Part shown: positions 1 to 11,263 of the stretch, in pieces | Layout: each line of letters starts with the position of its first letter | How positions within the stretch are numbered: the first letter of the stretch is position 1 | Assembly: GCA_002205965.3 (NCBI GenBank) | Contig: NADL03000523.1 | Span: 1,674,001 to 1,738,000, forward strand | DNA from: Kappaphycus alvarezii | Taxonomy: Eukaryota; Rhodophyta; Florideophyceae; Gigartinales; Solieriaceae | DNA length: 64,000 nt | Reading direction: 5' to 3' | Position numbers and translations under genes: made by a program | The notes under the pieces: model-generated | Seen by the model: only the letters and a program-made list of their open reading frames with translations | The model's database searches: none | Told to the model about the DNA's origin: nothing

Positions 1-2540
1 CCACGTTTCTCTATAATCGACTATCTGCCTTCTCTTCTTCTCACTTTATCGGTCACCGAAGAAAATTTTCAAAAACTACCCCAAACTAGCACGCAAATGT
101 TTCCCTGTTACTGCATACATATTACATAGACTAAAAGTTGGGCCCCAGCATGCTTGCGCTTTTCATTCTTCTGATTTCATTCATATAATATTGTGTGTGG
201 CTAGGTTTAAGCCACGGAAAAAGAGTCCTAGTTGCATGAGTAAAAAAAATACTCTCCATCTCCTGTGCATTTCTATTTTGATTATATGGTACTGAGTTTT
301 AGAGAGAAAACTTTGGGGTTCAATTTTTGTTTTTCTTTCAAAGTTGGGACTCTTTAAAAATAAATCATAGGCCTCTTTGGCACTAATCACATTAAGGTTC
401 ATAGCTATACCAGAGTAAGAGGCCGAATAATCTCATTAATGAATAAAAATATTTCATTGTATCCACCAAAGTTGACTCTTGATTCAAATGGCTCTCCAAA
501 AAGCTCAATAATTTAATACATAAATGAGTACCTTTGAATGATGTTAAAATTTAAGATAGTTTGTGAGAGTGAGCAGTAATTAATTCAGTATTATGCTGTA
601 GAAAATCAGATATCGAAGAAAAACCGATATCTCAGGAATTTTATGTCATTAGTCTCATCTCGCTTATGTTGTACTGCGGGCAACTTAATATCAAAAAAAT
701 ATGATAAAAAAGGACTATAAGGTGATAATTGAAGCTCTAGTCAGACTTTTCCTAAATATTAGTGTTACAAGGCAAAAATAATCAGAAGAGTAGCCCTGTA
801 CTCCTCCTTCTTGCAGTAGATAATTACAGAATAGCTCTATATTTCTATGAGTTACTGACACTGCAAGCATTTGAGAAAAATGTGGATCTATAGATCTGTG
901 ATAAAATACTGCAGTGCTGTACCAATTTGTTTCCTATATATTTCCGTACACTTTATAGTAAAAAGATATTATCATTCTACTACTTCTATGCGTTACAATC
1001 CTTTTAAAAATTTTCAACCGGAAACATCTTTTTGGAACAATTAAGCCATTAAAACTAGAAAGAAAAAACAAAAACACAATAATTAATCATGATTGTTAAA
1101 TTTTACATACGCGGAAAATGAAAATTCATAGATAAGTATAGATAATGAATTTCAAAAAAAATTATTGGAACGGTATAAATTTCCAATCTATCAATATTGA
1201 AAATTTCTCAGCAAATATACCTTAAATAACTTGTAAGAAAAATAAATCCTCTCGTATTTTCAGTTTTAAGCTTACGTTGAACTTATTCTTGTTTGATAAT
1301 TTTAACTCATCCGTAAAGTCCTTTAATGGCCATTTTTCTCATTTAGATTTTTCTGAAGTTTTGTGAAAAATCAATCTCCCTATTTATAGCTGTCATCAGT
1401 GGAGAATCATTTGTTAATTTAGTCGGTTTTTCTAACCGTGTTATATAAACGAAATAATTGAGCGTTTCTGTCAGAATGAAGATCGCTTGTTTGATAATTT
1501 ATACGTAAGGTTTTCACCTGCTCGCAATTATTTACGTCATCATTTGGGTGAGAAGGTTTGTAGACTATAAGTCGTTGATATATTACTTATAGCGCAGCAC
1601 TTATCAATTTCTGTCCTAAAACAACTAATGAAAGTTTCAGTCGATAACACGGCACGATTATTTGTCAAGGTACAGAGAAGACTCATAATAAATCTCTCTG
1701 CTTCCGCCGAAACTGAAAACATCAGAAATAAAATAAATCACTATAAATAGACAAGTATGAGGAAGCCCTTTTAGAATAACCTTTTTATACTATCTGTTCA
1801 TTTCCCTTGATATGTGAAGTTTAAGGCATTGTAAATATAACTTGTGTAGCATGCCTATCTACTAAGTTTTATCGCAATCAGTTCAGTTTTTAGCACCTCT
1901 GCTTAGTGTTGTAGCAGACGTGTTAAAATATAATGTGTAACCCCGCGTAAAAATATGAATCTTGTATAGCGACTCCTATCCACTGTAAATTCCATATGTG
2001 GTACCCAGATCTAGTCTTTGACACCTCAATAAGGACCGTATGCTAATATTGTGAATTATGCTCCAAGAACAGTTGTATGTTTTTTTATGACGGATGATAC
2101 CACACACAGCTATATCACTGCGAACAATACTGATTATAGACTCTCTAAAGTTAACATTTAGCACCTCTTTGTCAAGAAAAATGCCCATGGATTATGAACA
2201 TAACAAACGACGAAATCTGCTTAACTTCATGCTGTAGTAAATCGATGGCTCGATGATGACTAAATTCAAATAACGTCTCAACCAAATTATAAATTTTCCT
2301 GATATTGAAAATTTTTCATAAACGATACGAATAATTGGGTAAATCGAGCATTTAATTCCTAAAATTTCACTTAAATATTAAAAAAGCCCACAATATCAGA
2401 AGAAATCATTAAAATTTATCGTTATCCGCAAACAGTGCTTATAACTTTTATAATAAAAGTCGTATGAGTCAAATTATGTTGGAAAATTTCAAAGAACGTT
2501 TATTTGGTTAAAATACTGAGTCTCAGTGAGAGAAGATAGG
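1..2540. other. AT-rich stretch without a recognisable gene
   Basis: All six frames are broken by frequent stops. The few open frames of 60-73 codons are rich in Leu, Phe, Ile and Ser and show no motif. I see no inverted or tandem repeat that stands out. It is best read as old, decayed intergenic or transposon DNA. Confidence 0.6.
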
Positions 2541-3110
2541 AGTAAATTTTTGGGATATTTTAATGTATGGAAGATGTGGTCAGTTGTATCCACGCCGCTA
2601 GCGCGTTTTGCTGGATAAGTCGTCACTAATGAGTAATACTAAATAACAATCTTCACAGGGCCGTCTCAATGCCATAGAGCAGGCATACAGCGTTAGACGT
2701 GGCGGCTGCGGCAGCCTGCCTTTGGGTAGGCACCGCTCTAACCTTTCCATTGGTCTCCATCGCTCGGACTGCCACGTTCCTGGCGAAATCGGTTAGCACC
2801 GCGTACGCGTCTGTGTTGCAGCCTCCAAGGGTGGATATTGGGATAGAAAAAAGCATTCGTCCTGCAGAACTCGCGATCAGAGGTTCATACCTCCTACGCC
2901 ATTCAAGGAGTTGAGGGAATTTAAAGTTCGCACTTTCCTATTAGAAGGCGCAAGAGGATTGACGAACGTGACGTCCAAAACAGTCCGATCCTCCTTTGCC
3001 ACCAATTGCCTCGAAATCAAGCCTTGTGTGGTGAAGTTCAGAGAAGTTTTGAGGTTATTAGTTGAAAGTTTTGAATTTTTTGCCCGAAGAACAGTCATTA
3101 GATACATATT
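2541..3110 (-). mobile_element. LINE 3' end: restriction-like endonuclease remnant plus family C tail
   Basis: On the minus strand two frames carry parts of the C-terminal endonuclease seen repeatedly in this window. One (3107-2877) has DVTFVNPLAPSNRKVRT; the other (2856-2653) has IPISTLGGCNTDAYAVLTD followed by ARNVAVRAMET. The conserved GGWHPDA has become GGCNTDA, and a frame change lies between the halves. The frame ends at 2653 and is followed by about 110 bases of 3' UTR. That UTR ends in the family C tail (2541-2600: CCACATCTTCCATACATTAA on the minus strand, then AAATATCCCAAAAATTTACT). The copy is 5'-truncated and dead. The same endonuclease-UTR-tail order recurs at 22 kb and 49.8 kb. 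Confidence 0.75.
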
Positions 3111-4323
3111 TTCTCAGTTCGGTCAAAAAACTTCCTCAATAATGAACACTGCTCGCAAAGTGACCAATTTTATACCCACTAAGGGATAAAAGAAGAAATA
3201 TTTGAGCAAGAATTCGAGTAAAAGTACTGTCGAAAGATTTGATTCATATTTCTATGAATCTTTTTGATATCAATATATATTGTACTTTACCGTTGAGGTC
3301 TCAATGATGAACATCCCAGTTGCATATTTCAGCAGCTAAACAGGTATGTTTCTAAAAATTCCTCCAATACCGAGTACACGTCCTCATTTGTACTACTCTA
3401 GCCTTGCAAGAAAAATTATTAGACAGGAATATTCTAGAATTCCCGAAAGCAAAATAAATTAACTGAGGAATTAAATTAGTTGTTTTTCTCTCTGGATCCA
3501 TATTGTTTTATTTTCTAACTATTTTGAAACCACATGGATACGAAAAGAGCTAATTTACCAGACATTTGTGACAGTGGGAATGTGTGAGATTCAAAATCTG
3601 TGACAATAATCCTTTTAAAATTCGGAGCTCTAAAATTCAAGCGTTAGCTTGAAAATTCTTGCAAGATTGGAATCATGCAGTACAAAAAGAATGTCCGAAA
3701 ACTGAAGAATAGAGATAAACTAAGGTATATAGGAACATGGTCACATTATCCCGGTATCAGAAGAGAGCTCTCTGCAATGGGTATAAAGTTTTCAGGTATT
3801 ACAAGCGTTTGCCAAATATATTAAATTGAAATTACATATTACATGAACCGACTTAATGTTCCTCGAATATTTTTATCAATTTTTATATTTTCGGTGTTTC
3901 CACGTGTGTATATTTGTGAATAGATTATGGAGAGTAGCAAGCATGCCGAGCGTCCTTGATTCTTGAGGCCTCCGAGGGTACAAGTATCGCCGGCGGCCCT
4001 TGGCCGGACACAGTTTCCGTATGTCTATTTCTCTCCCGCCCACCCACCCATGCTTAGAGGCATCTCAACATGTCTGTGTCTCTGTAGGGGGCGAGCTTTA
4101 GCGGGTAGTACAAACAAGAGGCGGACATTCTTGTTCTGAAGTAAAGCCAGAAGAATCTTCACTAATGATAACTGATCTTTATCCTGATTTTGTTCAGTAA
4201 AAGTCATGCAGATTTGATAAATCATAATTCCGTACAGCATTGCCCATTTAATCTGTTTATATTCAAAAGGATAGCTATCCAAATGCATTCGATGACATAA
4301 TAATCTAATTGAGTAACTATGCA
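3111..4323. other. No gene seen; mostly AT-rich
   Basis: No frame shows coding character. A short GC-rich patch near 3960-4110 stands out from AT-rich surroundings, but its 87-codon minus frame has no recognisable motif. Confidence 0.5.
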
Positions 4324-4750
4324 GGTAATATAAAAGACCGGACCCTAACTACTAGAATAGTATAAAAGGGCGTGTATCTTGTGTTGTATCCAGACACGTT
4401 ACGGGTCCAGCGCTGAAATTCTAATCTGATTATCCTGTTTGTTCTGCGTATGAGGGAAACAGCTGTGCAACTGTGTTTTGACAAAGTCGACGAAGATCCA
4501 CAATGAGTAACTCAAGTGAGGAGACTGTGGATTCCAGTCGATTAAGAATCGAGAAACGCACTCCCGAGAATTATCACCTGTAGTCTCGAAATATGAAGCT
4601 TTCTCTGTTAAGCAAGGGCTCTTGACATATTTTCTCCGGTGAGGAGCAGGCGCCACGAGATGTTATAAGTGAGTACATTACCTAAGTTCAGAAGCAAGAT
4701 TGACTCTGCATTGGCTGATATCCTGTTAGCAGTAAGCGAGGAATGCAGTG

Positions 4751-4855
4751 CTTCGGCTATTGACTTTTGGTATCCCAAGCTAGTATGGGATACACTCAAA
4801 ACTTGCTTCGGTTATTGACCTAGGGGATCCCAAGCTAGTATGGGATACACTCAAA
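4751..4855 (+). repeat. 50-bp tandem duplication inside the copia remnant
   Basis: 4751-4800 and 4806-4855 are two copies of one 50-base unit, with a handful of differences and 5 bases between them. Each ends with CAAGCTAGTATGGGATACAC. It lies in the gag-side part of the decayed copia element and probably arose by local duplication. Confidence 0.85.
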
Positions 4856-5246
4856 TCACAGTTCATTGCTATATCCAAAACGGCCATGGATTCATATTTG
4901 GATAAGTATCAGTCCGGAAGGGTGAGGAGAACAACTACGTCTTATCTGAGATGCCAATCTCCCTTGATAAAGAACGATATTCTGGAAATTCCGAATTGTC
5001 CAAATCAAACGGCACCAATGAAGATAATGAAGAAAATAATAGTTTATCAGATGAAGTTGAGGTACTGAAGTACCCGACTCATTATCCCAATTGCACTAAT
5101 TCAGGACGACTAGTCTAACCTTCTGCACGATATAATGAGATATCTGCTATTGATCTCAATATACGCCCCAGTAATGAAGGGAAAAGAGTACCAAAGACCT
5201 ATAAGGAAGCAGTTCAAGTAAGCATTGCGCGGAATAGAAGGAAGAG

Positions 5247-5564
5247 ATGGAAGTAGAGTTCAAGAAAATCGAGTATAATGGCCCTTGGACGCTGGTTCCA
5301 CCGTCATCCGATATGAAGCCAGTCGGAAGCAAGTGGGTATTTGTGAATAAGATGGATGAGAAAGGTCATCTGAGAGGCCGTCCTGCGCGTCTTGTTGCGA
5401 AAGGCTTCATGGAACTGTTTGGAACTGACTATAAGGAGAGATTTTCTCTAGTGGCAACGTACTGTACTCTTCGTTCCTTGCTATCGGTGATTGCTCATGA
5501 AGACATCGCTCTATTGCAGCTTGACATTAAATCCGCTTTTTTAACAGGAAATTGGATAAAATGA
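5247..5564 (+). pseudogene. copia reverse transcriptase, N-terminal part
   Basis: The 105-residue frame matches the start of the copia-type RT domain (RVT_2). In order it has WTLVPPSSDMKPVGSKWVF, then RPARLVAKGF, then a DY-KE-FSLVATYCTLRSLLS stretch, and ends with LLQLDIKSAFLTGN. In this family the last motif holds the first catalytic Asp. Downstream, in other frames, the domain continues (MKQSEGF, then VSVDNLLLTG at about 5770-5800). The canonical YVDD has become SVDN there, so the active site is lost as well as the frame. Confidence 0.85.
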
Positions 5565-6031
5565 TTTGTATGAAGCAATCAGAAGGCTTTTTGGTCCTGA
5601 AAGAACCAAATGTGTGTTTCGCTTGCAAAGGCGTTGTACGGTTTGAAAAAAGCTTCTCGTGCCTCTTATGGCATGGTAAAAAGGATTATTACGAGTATGG
5701 GTTTCATGTAGTTCCAGTATGATCTGTTTCTGTATCTGAGCTTCACAAGTGGTCTTAGGACTATCGCTCTGGTTTCTGTGGACAATTTATTGTTGACTGG
5801 TAGGGTTGGTTCTTTCCTACGACATGTTGCGAATTGTATATCACTACTCGTGAACATTCGGATCGAGTAAAAAGTCAGTAAGCTTTAAGTAATTGTCATT
5901 GAACGCGACCATGATCTAGTAGCACTCAAGATAAGCAGCACTCTAATGATAGACCAAATATAAGATAAGTTTGGAATGTCAGAATGAAAAAGTTGTCCGC
6001 TCCTATCTTTCCTAGAGTGTAAATTGCTCCA

Positions 6032-6750
6032 TTGGCAGACAGTGACGATGACGAGTATAAGAGTTTGTCGAATGTGCCATATAAGGAATTAGTGGGCTCG
6101 CTGCTGTATATTGCGAATACAACGCGACCTGAAATTTCGTTTTCCCCTTTCCTTATCTCTCAGTGCATCGAAAATCCGATTCGCATACATTTGAATGCCG
6201 CCAAATCAGTTCCCCGCTTTCTCAAAGGAACAATGAATCATGGTATTACCTACGCAAATGCATCTCAGAATAAACCGCACAGGTACACAGATTCCGACTT
6301 GCCGATGATCGTTGTGGTCGCAAGTACACAAGTGTTTATTTGTTCATGGGTATAGGAGAGAATTTACATGGAGGGGCAGGAAGCAAAAAAACGTGGCACA
6401 TTTTGCAGTTGAATTTGAATACATTGCTATGAGCCATGCAGTTCGTGAGGCCATTTGGTTAAAGTATTTGATCTCAGAGATCAGTGGAGTTTAAGTACAC
6501 CACTTGAGTTTCTTTTTATGCGCGGACAACCAAGGAGCCATCAATGTCGCTAAAATGAGATTGTAAGCGAGAGATCCAGGCATATCAACGTGGAGTATCA
6601 TTTTCTGCGACATTATGTGCAAAAGGGAACGATCCTAATCACGTACGCCGAATCTACGAGTATGCTTGCTGATGCTTTGACGAAGTTGCTTCCCAGTCCG
6701 AAGCATTCTGGGTTCCGTGAGGAGATGAGAATGCTATCTTCAGACGATTG
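6032..6750 (+). pseudogene. copia RT thumb, RNase H and pol C-terminus, frame-broken
   Basis: 6032-6355 has VPYKELVGSLLYIANTTRPE and, further on, RFLKGTMNHGITYA, the copia post-RT region. 6312-6494 has EYIAMSHAVREAIWLKYLI, the RNase H region. 6510-6750 reads FLCADNQGAINVAK, then SRHINVEYHFLRHYV, then MLADALTKLLPSPKH, the typical pol C-terminus. The pieces lie in different frames separated by small indels. The last frame stops just before the purine tract and 3' LTR. Confidence 0.85.
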
Positions 6751-7069
6751 AGTGCAAGGGGGAGTGTTGAGGTAACGCACTAAATTATCTCTTTTAAGTG
6801 TTATTCTGTTGCGCTACCCAATCTATAACATTAGCTGTGTTCTTCTGATGATTTGCAATACTATTATGCCATGAAATATTTCCTGGTGATAATCTATGTA
6901 TTCGTTTGGGAATAACGAAGTTGTAAGAGGCAGTGTTAATCTGGCTAGCTGCACCAAGGATATAACACCGACTTGATGACTTTGTGCACGTAATATAAAC
7001 GGCCGGACCCTAACTAATGGAGCAGTAAAAATAAGAGTGTGGACACACGTTGTTTTGTGTGGTCAGACA

Positions 7070-7499
7070 AGGCTATTATCCCCCGCTGACCTACCTCTAC
7101 ATTTCTTTTTGCCGTGTTTTGCACACCTTGTGCCCTCGGTTCATATGATTCGATTCTTTGCAAGACTGTAGCATTCCGTAGATCAGGGGTCGTCCCTCAC
7201 AAACGGAGCGACAATTTCAGTGTGCAGGCGTGGATGGAGTGACTCGCACTCTCCCAGGCAAACTGTCCCCGCCAATGACGAACATTGCTACTGCAAGTGG
7301 AAAGAGGGAGATGCAACGCGTGGTGAGTCGTTTTTATACGTGTGGTTTTGGCTAGTGTCCGACGGAATGAGGAATCTCAAAGAAGAGATGCGCGCAGCGG
7401 GCATTGGACGACAAGTGCAATATCCGGTGCGCAGGTGTTGTCTTGGAGTAGAAACTGCAGTGCTGTGAGGTTGTAGACTCTTTCATACACGAGCCTCCC
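7070..7499. other. No gene seen between the copia LTR and the G-rich block
   Basis: The sequence is of mixed composition. A + frame of 82 codons (7220-7468) shows no motif. It may be part of the upstream flank of the desaturase locus. Confidence 0.4.
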
Positions 7500-8135
7500 C
7501 CCCCCCCTCTAATCTTTGGAAAATGGGGGTTGTGCATCCGTAATGAGTACAAGCGGCGCGACGAGATTTAAGAGAGCGGCGCCGGGCAGCAACTGGTTTC
7601 CCTGCAGGAATGTTGGCAGATACAGGCGTCAAGGTGGGATGGCCACCTGTGGTAAGATCGGTAGTCAGTTTCCGGGCAGTGTACAGATGCCGGGTTGGCA
7701 GACTGGCATGCGACGCAAGTACAGTATACGAGTCTGAAGTGGGGCTGGAGCGACATGGGAATGCGGTGTGTTGTCGGGGTTGCGGATTGCAAGGAAGCGA
7801 TGTTTCGGGGTGGTGCAGGCGGGGGACAAGGTGGGGGGAGAATGTGGAGGGTGCGGTGTGTCGGAGAGAGGGGAGCCGTGGCGAGCGAGTGTGGCAGGCA
7901 TGAGCGGGTGGTGGGGTGTGGGGTGGGGTTGTTTGTGAGTGTGTGGTGGGATGAGGATTGGTTGCAACGAGGGTACGAAGGGGAGAGAGGAGGCATGGTG
8001 GCACAGGTGTATAAGAATGATTGGGGGGAATGGAATGGTCGGTCGGGGGTCGGAAATGGATACATTACAGTGATAGTGAAAGTGACAGTGACAGTGGAAT
8101 TGGGGGGGGGGGGGGCGAGGGGGATGTGAGGCAGG
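7500..8135. other. G-rich (purine-skewed) block upstream of the desaturase
   Basis: The + strand is strongly G-rich and ends in a run of about 13 G near 8101-8113, preceded by a degenerate GTGACA-type repeat (8070-8096). Because stops are rare in such sequence, three overlapping frames of 170-200 codons are open on the minus strand. They are Pro/Ser/Thr/His-rich with no domain, so I do not call them genes. The composition switches to C-rich at about 8380, just ahead of the desaturase start. The block could be regulatory or the 5' flank of an unseen divergent transcript. Confidence 0.45.
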
Positions 8136-8419
8136 GAGGGAGTCAGGCAGGAAGTGACCAAACGGCATGAAACTTGTGCTCAGCATTGTGTTGATCCACC
8201 AGCCAGACCGGCAGCCAAATGTCCAACATTCCCCAACCGCTTTGCCCGACACCATGACGTCATCATACACTGGTCTAGAAACGCATGTTTCACGCTATAC
8301 TATATGATTCGCGATACAACAAACTTCATTTTTCTTCCATTCCAATGCGATGCCATGTATCGCTTGTGATGGATGATGGAGTGCGCCCACCGCATCCATC
8401 CATGTCTCCTCCGCCCCCC

Positions 8420-8543
8420 CCCCGCCCTTGTTCCCGTTCCCGTTCCCGCTCCCATCGCCCCCCTCTCCCCACCCCATAAAAATATCTACTCCCTCCCCAT
8501 CCGTTATCCCATCCCATCCCATCCCCCCCCACTCCCATCCACA
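8420..8543 (+). promoter_or_regulatory. Pyrimidine-rich leader with short tandem repeats
   Basis: The bases before the desaturase ATG are almost all C and T. They include a GTTCCC-type repeat near 8425-8450 and a CCCAT repeat at 8505-8525. The start context is CACAATGG. Similar C-rich leaders precede the genes at 38405 and about 41051. A role as 5' UTR or initiator region is inferred from position only. Confidence 0.4.
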
Positions 8544-11263
8544 ATGGTCGCCCTCCGCACCCATCCGCACCCATCCCAAACCCCCCCCTCCTACGATCCA
8601 AACCTCTGGTACATCTTCGGCCTCGCCTACGACCTCACCCCCTTCCTCTCCCACCACCCAGGCGGCCTAAAACCCCTCCTCATCTCCCGCGGCACCGACT
8701 GCACAAACCTCCTCCGCTCCTACCACTACCTCCCCACCCCCCACCTCCTCCGTCGTCTCCGCCCCTACCAACTCGCCACCCACCCCCCCACGACCCCTAC
8801 AACGACTACCCCGACGGCCCCCTCCCGGACTCCCCCTTCCACCAATCCCTCAAACGTCATCTCCTCCACTACCGTCGCAAAACCCCCCTCACCATCCGCA
8901 CCCCGCACCTTTGTCTCGTCCTCCTCTCCCTCCTCCTCCTCGTCTCCATGCTCCTCGCCCACCTCTACCATCCCCGCCTCTCCCTCGCACTCGCCCTCCC
9001 CCTCATCGCATGGCTCCCCACCTGCCTCGTCTCCCACGACGGCTCCCACTTTGCAACCCACCATCACCCGCTCCTCAACTCCCTCTCCGCCCTCCTCTGC
9101 TCCCCCTTTTACTTTAATTCCACCGTCTGGCTCCTCCAGCACGTCATCTCCCACCACCAGTACACCAACGACCCTCGTCGCGACGTCGACATGCATCACG
9201 GCTCCTGGCTCGCACGCATGTCCCGTGCACAGCCCTGGTATCCCTGGATGCCACGCACCGTCATCCCCTTCCTTCTCCTCCTCCAGCTCGTCTGGTCCAC
9301 CGTCTGGGAGTCTGTCATCCTCCCCGTCGCCCTGTTGCTCGACCTTGTGTGTGGGACACAACGCACCTTTCCCTCCCTCCCCAACAAAAACAACCTCGTC
9401 CGTCGCTACTGGCCCGCTATGCTCCTTCAACTCCTCCTCACTCTCACCGTCATGCTCGCCCCGTTTCTCACCTCCGCCCGTCGCATCCCCTTTCATCAAG
9501 CCTACGTCTATGGAATCCTCCCCTATCATATCAGCAGTGTTGTCTTCATTCTGGCCACCCAGTTTGCCCATCTCACGGACCGCAGCGCCGTTCGGATGGC
9601 CCGGTTGAAGGGCCGCCGTGATTCGTTTGCAGAGGCCCAGGTCGCGGCGAGTGTCGATGTGCGGCCCGCCTCGCACTGGTTGAATGTGCTGACCGGCGGC
9701 TTGAATACCCAGTCGTTGCATCACCTCGTGCCGGGGGTACATAACAGTCATTTCCCGGCCTTGTACCCTGAATATCGGCGCATTTGCAAGGAGCACGGCG
9801 TGGAATTGTGTGAGGCAGAGTCTGTGGTGGGGGAGTTTGTACGCTATTTGCGTGACGTGATTGGGATTAATCAGAGGCGTGGGGACGAGGGCGGTGGGAT
9901 GAATGAGACGAGGCAGGACGGGGGGGAGGTGACGTTTTCGGTGGAGGAGGTGGCGGGGAGGGATGATGTGTTGGTGATTGATGGGGGGGTGTATGGGATC
10001 GGGGAGTTTGAAAGGCGGCATCCGGGGGGGAGGGTGATTTCGACGCTGAGTGGATTGGATGCGACGAATATATTCTACTCGACGCATCGCGGGAGTGTGG
10101 GTGGGGTGGAAAAGGTGCTGGGGTCGTTGAGGATGGGACGTGTGCGGGAACGCGGGGGAAAGGGAGGGATCCCGGAGAGCACAGTGAGTGCTGTGCCGCG
10201 TGCGGATGAGTTTCTGGTAGAGCTGAACCGGGAGGTGAGTTGCGTGTTGAGGGAGGGGGAGGGACTGAGGGGGGAGGGGTTGCGTGCGGGGTGGGTGCGG
10301 ACTTGGACGTTGGTGGGGTGGATGATGGGGTATTGTATTGTGTTTGGGATGGGAGGGGTGGGAATGTTGGTGAGGGGGCTGGTGGCAGGGTGGATGGGGG
10401 TGTGTGCATGTGCGTTGGTGGGACAGGTGGCGCATGAGGAGACGCATGGGGTGTTGCGATGGTGGGGGGCGAGTGGGGAGGGGGGGAAGAGTGGGAGGCA
10501 TGGGTGGTTGAGGAGTTGGGTTGTGTCGACGGTGTGGGGCGTGCTGTGGCCGAGTATGTCGGAGCCGTACTTTCGGTTTGAACATACGACGCATCATGTG
10601 GAGCCTTTGAACCCGGAGTTTGATTATGAGGTGAGTGGGTTGTCGTACTTTGTGCGATACAAGGAGAGTCAGAGGTGGAGGGTTTGGCATCGGTGGCAAC
10701 ATGTTTATGCGTGGGCATTGTATGGGTTTTACATTTGGATGCAGACGGTGTTTGAGTATCCGTTGGGGTTCTTTCGCCGGTTTCACAAACGCTATGAACG
10801 TGGATTGTGGCATTGGTATAACTGGAGCGTGACTGCGGCCGTTTACGTTGTGTTGCCCATGTGGTTGGGAGTGGTGAATGCATGGCAACAGGCGACGTTG
10901 GTGTTGGTGTATACGTATGTTTGGCAACTGCTGTTGTATCTGGTGGCGGCGATTAATCATGCCGTGGATGTCAAGGCGCCGCCTCGGGAAGAGCTGAAGC
11001 ACATTTGGTCGTACCATGTGTTGCAGCATACGAGCAACTTTTGTGTGGGAGTGCCATTCTGGAACTGGTTATCCGGTGGTTTCAACATCCAGAACGAACA
11101 TCATTTGCTGAGCTGGATTCCGCAAGAGCACTTGTATCGTGCCGTCCCCGTCACAAAGCGTCTCTGTGCAAAGTACGGCTATCCCTACCACGAGTTTTCA
11201 TCGTTTGGCGCACTGTTGCAGTCGCATTATCGCGCGTTGCACAAGTTTGGCCAGCGGCCGTAG
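8544..11263 (+). CDS. Tandem front-end fatty acid desaturase (cyt b5-desaturase-cyt b5-desaturase), with one -1 frame change
   Basis: Front-end desaturases are ER membrane enzymes that insert Delta4/5/6-type double bases' equivalents, that is double bonds, into long-chain acyl lipids using cytochrome b5 electrons; this is the route to arachidonic and eicosapentaenoic acids. Reading 8544-8789, then -1 to 8789-11263, gives about 906 residues. Unit 1 has cyt b5 HPGG at 38-41 with His61 as likely second ligand, then histidine boxes HDGSH (165-169), HVISHH (200-205) and QSLHH (390-394). Unit 2 has HPGG at 493-496, then HEETH (631-635), HTTHH (681-685) and QNEHH (850-854). Gln in place of the first His of box 3 in both units is the front-end hallmark. 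Single front-end desaturases are about 450 residues, so this is two fused. The shift falls at C7 (8783-8789). Start at 8544 fits domain length. Regiospecificity cannot be read from sequence. Confidence 0.88.
8783..8789 (+). other. C7 run where the desaturase frame changes by -1
   Basis: The cyt b5 frame (from 8544) carries on without sense after this point. The desaturase frame (HDPYNDYPDGPL onward) starts at 8789, one base back. The run is set as C CCC CCC in the upstream frame, which fits the X XXY YYZ form of a -1 slippery heptamer. The simplest reading is a missing C in a homopolymer, either an assembly error or a real mutation. Programmed frameshifting is possible but unproven. Confidence 0.75.

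Larger units (their letters stand above)
4324..7069 (+). mobile_element. Degenerate Ty1/copia LTR retrotransposon
   Basis: Reading along the + strand, RT, RNase H and the C-terminal pol end appear in copia order. The pol frame stops at 6750. A purine tract (CAAGGGGGAG, 6755-6764) follows, then TGTTGAGG at 6765, the usual start of a copia 3' LTR. The LTR appears to run to CAGACA at 7069 (about 305 bp). A matching 5' LTR end is visible at 4324-4396: both share GTAATATAAA then CCGGACCCTAACTA, and both end in CAGACA. The 5' half of the 5' LTR is not recognisable. The two LTR copies are clearly diverged and pol is broken many times, so the insertion is old. The gag and integrase regions (about 4400-5240) are too decayed to assign. 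Confidence 0.8.

Noticed and set aside
7483-8270. Three overlapping minus frames of 173-201 codons
   Set aside because: All three frames are open at once, which reflects base composition. None has a motif.
8373-8543. Earlier in-frame ATG at 8373 for the desaturase
   Set aside because: It would add 57 residues of Pro-rich translation of the C-rich leader. The cyt b5 domain fits the start at 8544.
9867-10883. 338-codon minus frame rich in Ser, Thr, Pro and His
   Set aside because: Antisense to the second half of the desaturase; compositional artefact.
8765-11029. 754-codon open frame on the minus strand, antisense to the desaturase
   Set aside because: It has strongly biased His/Pro/Arg composition, no motif, and lies opposite a clear enzyme. 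Its length follows from the C- then G-rich composition that removes stops.
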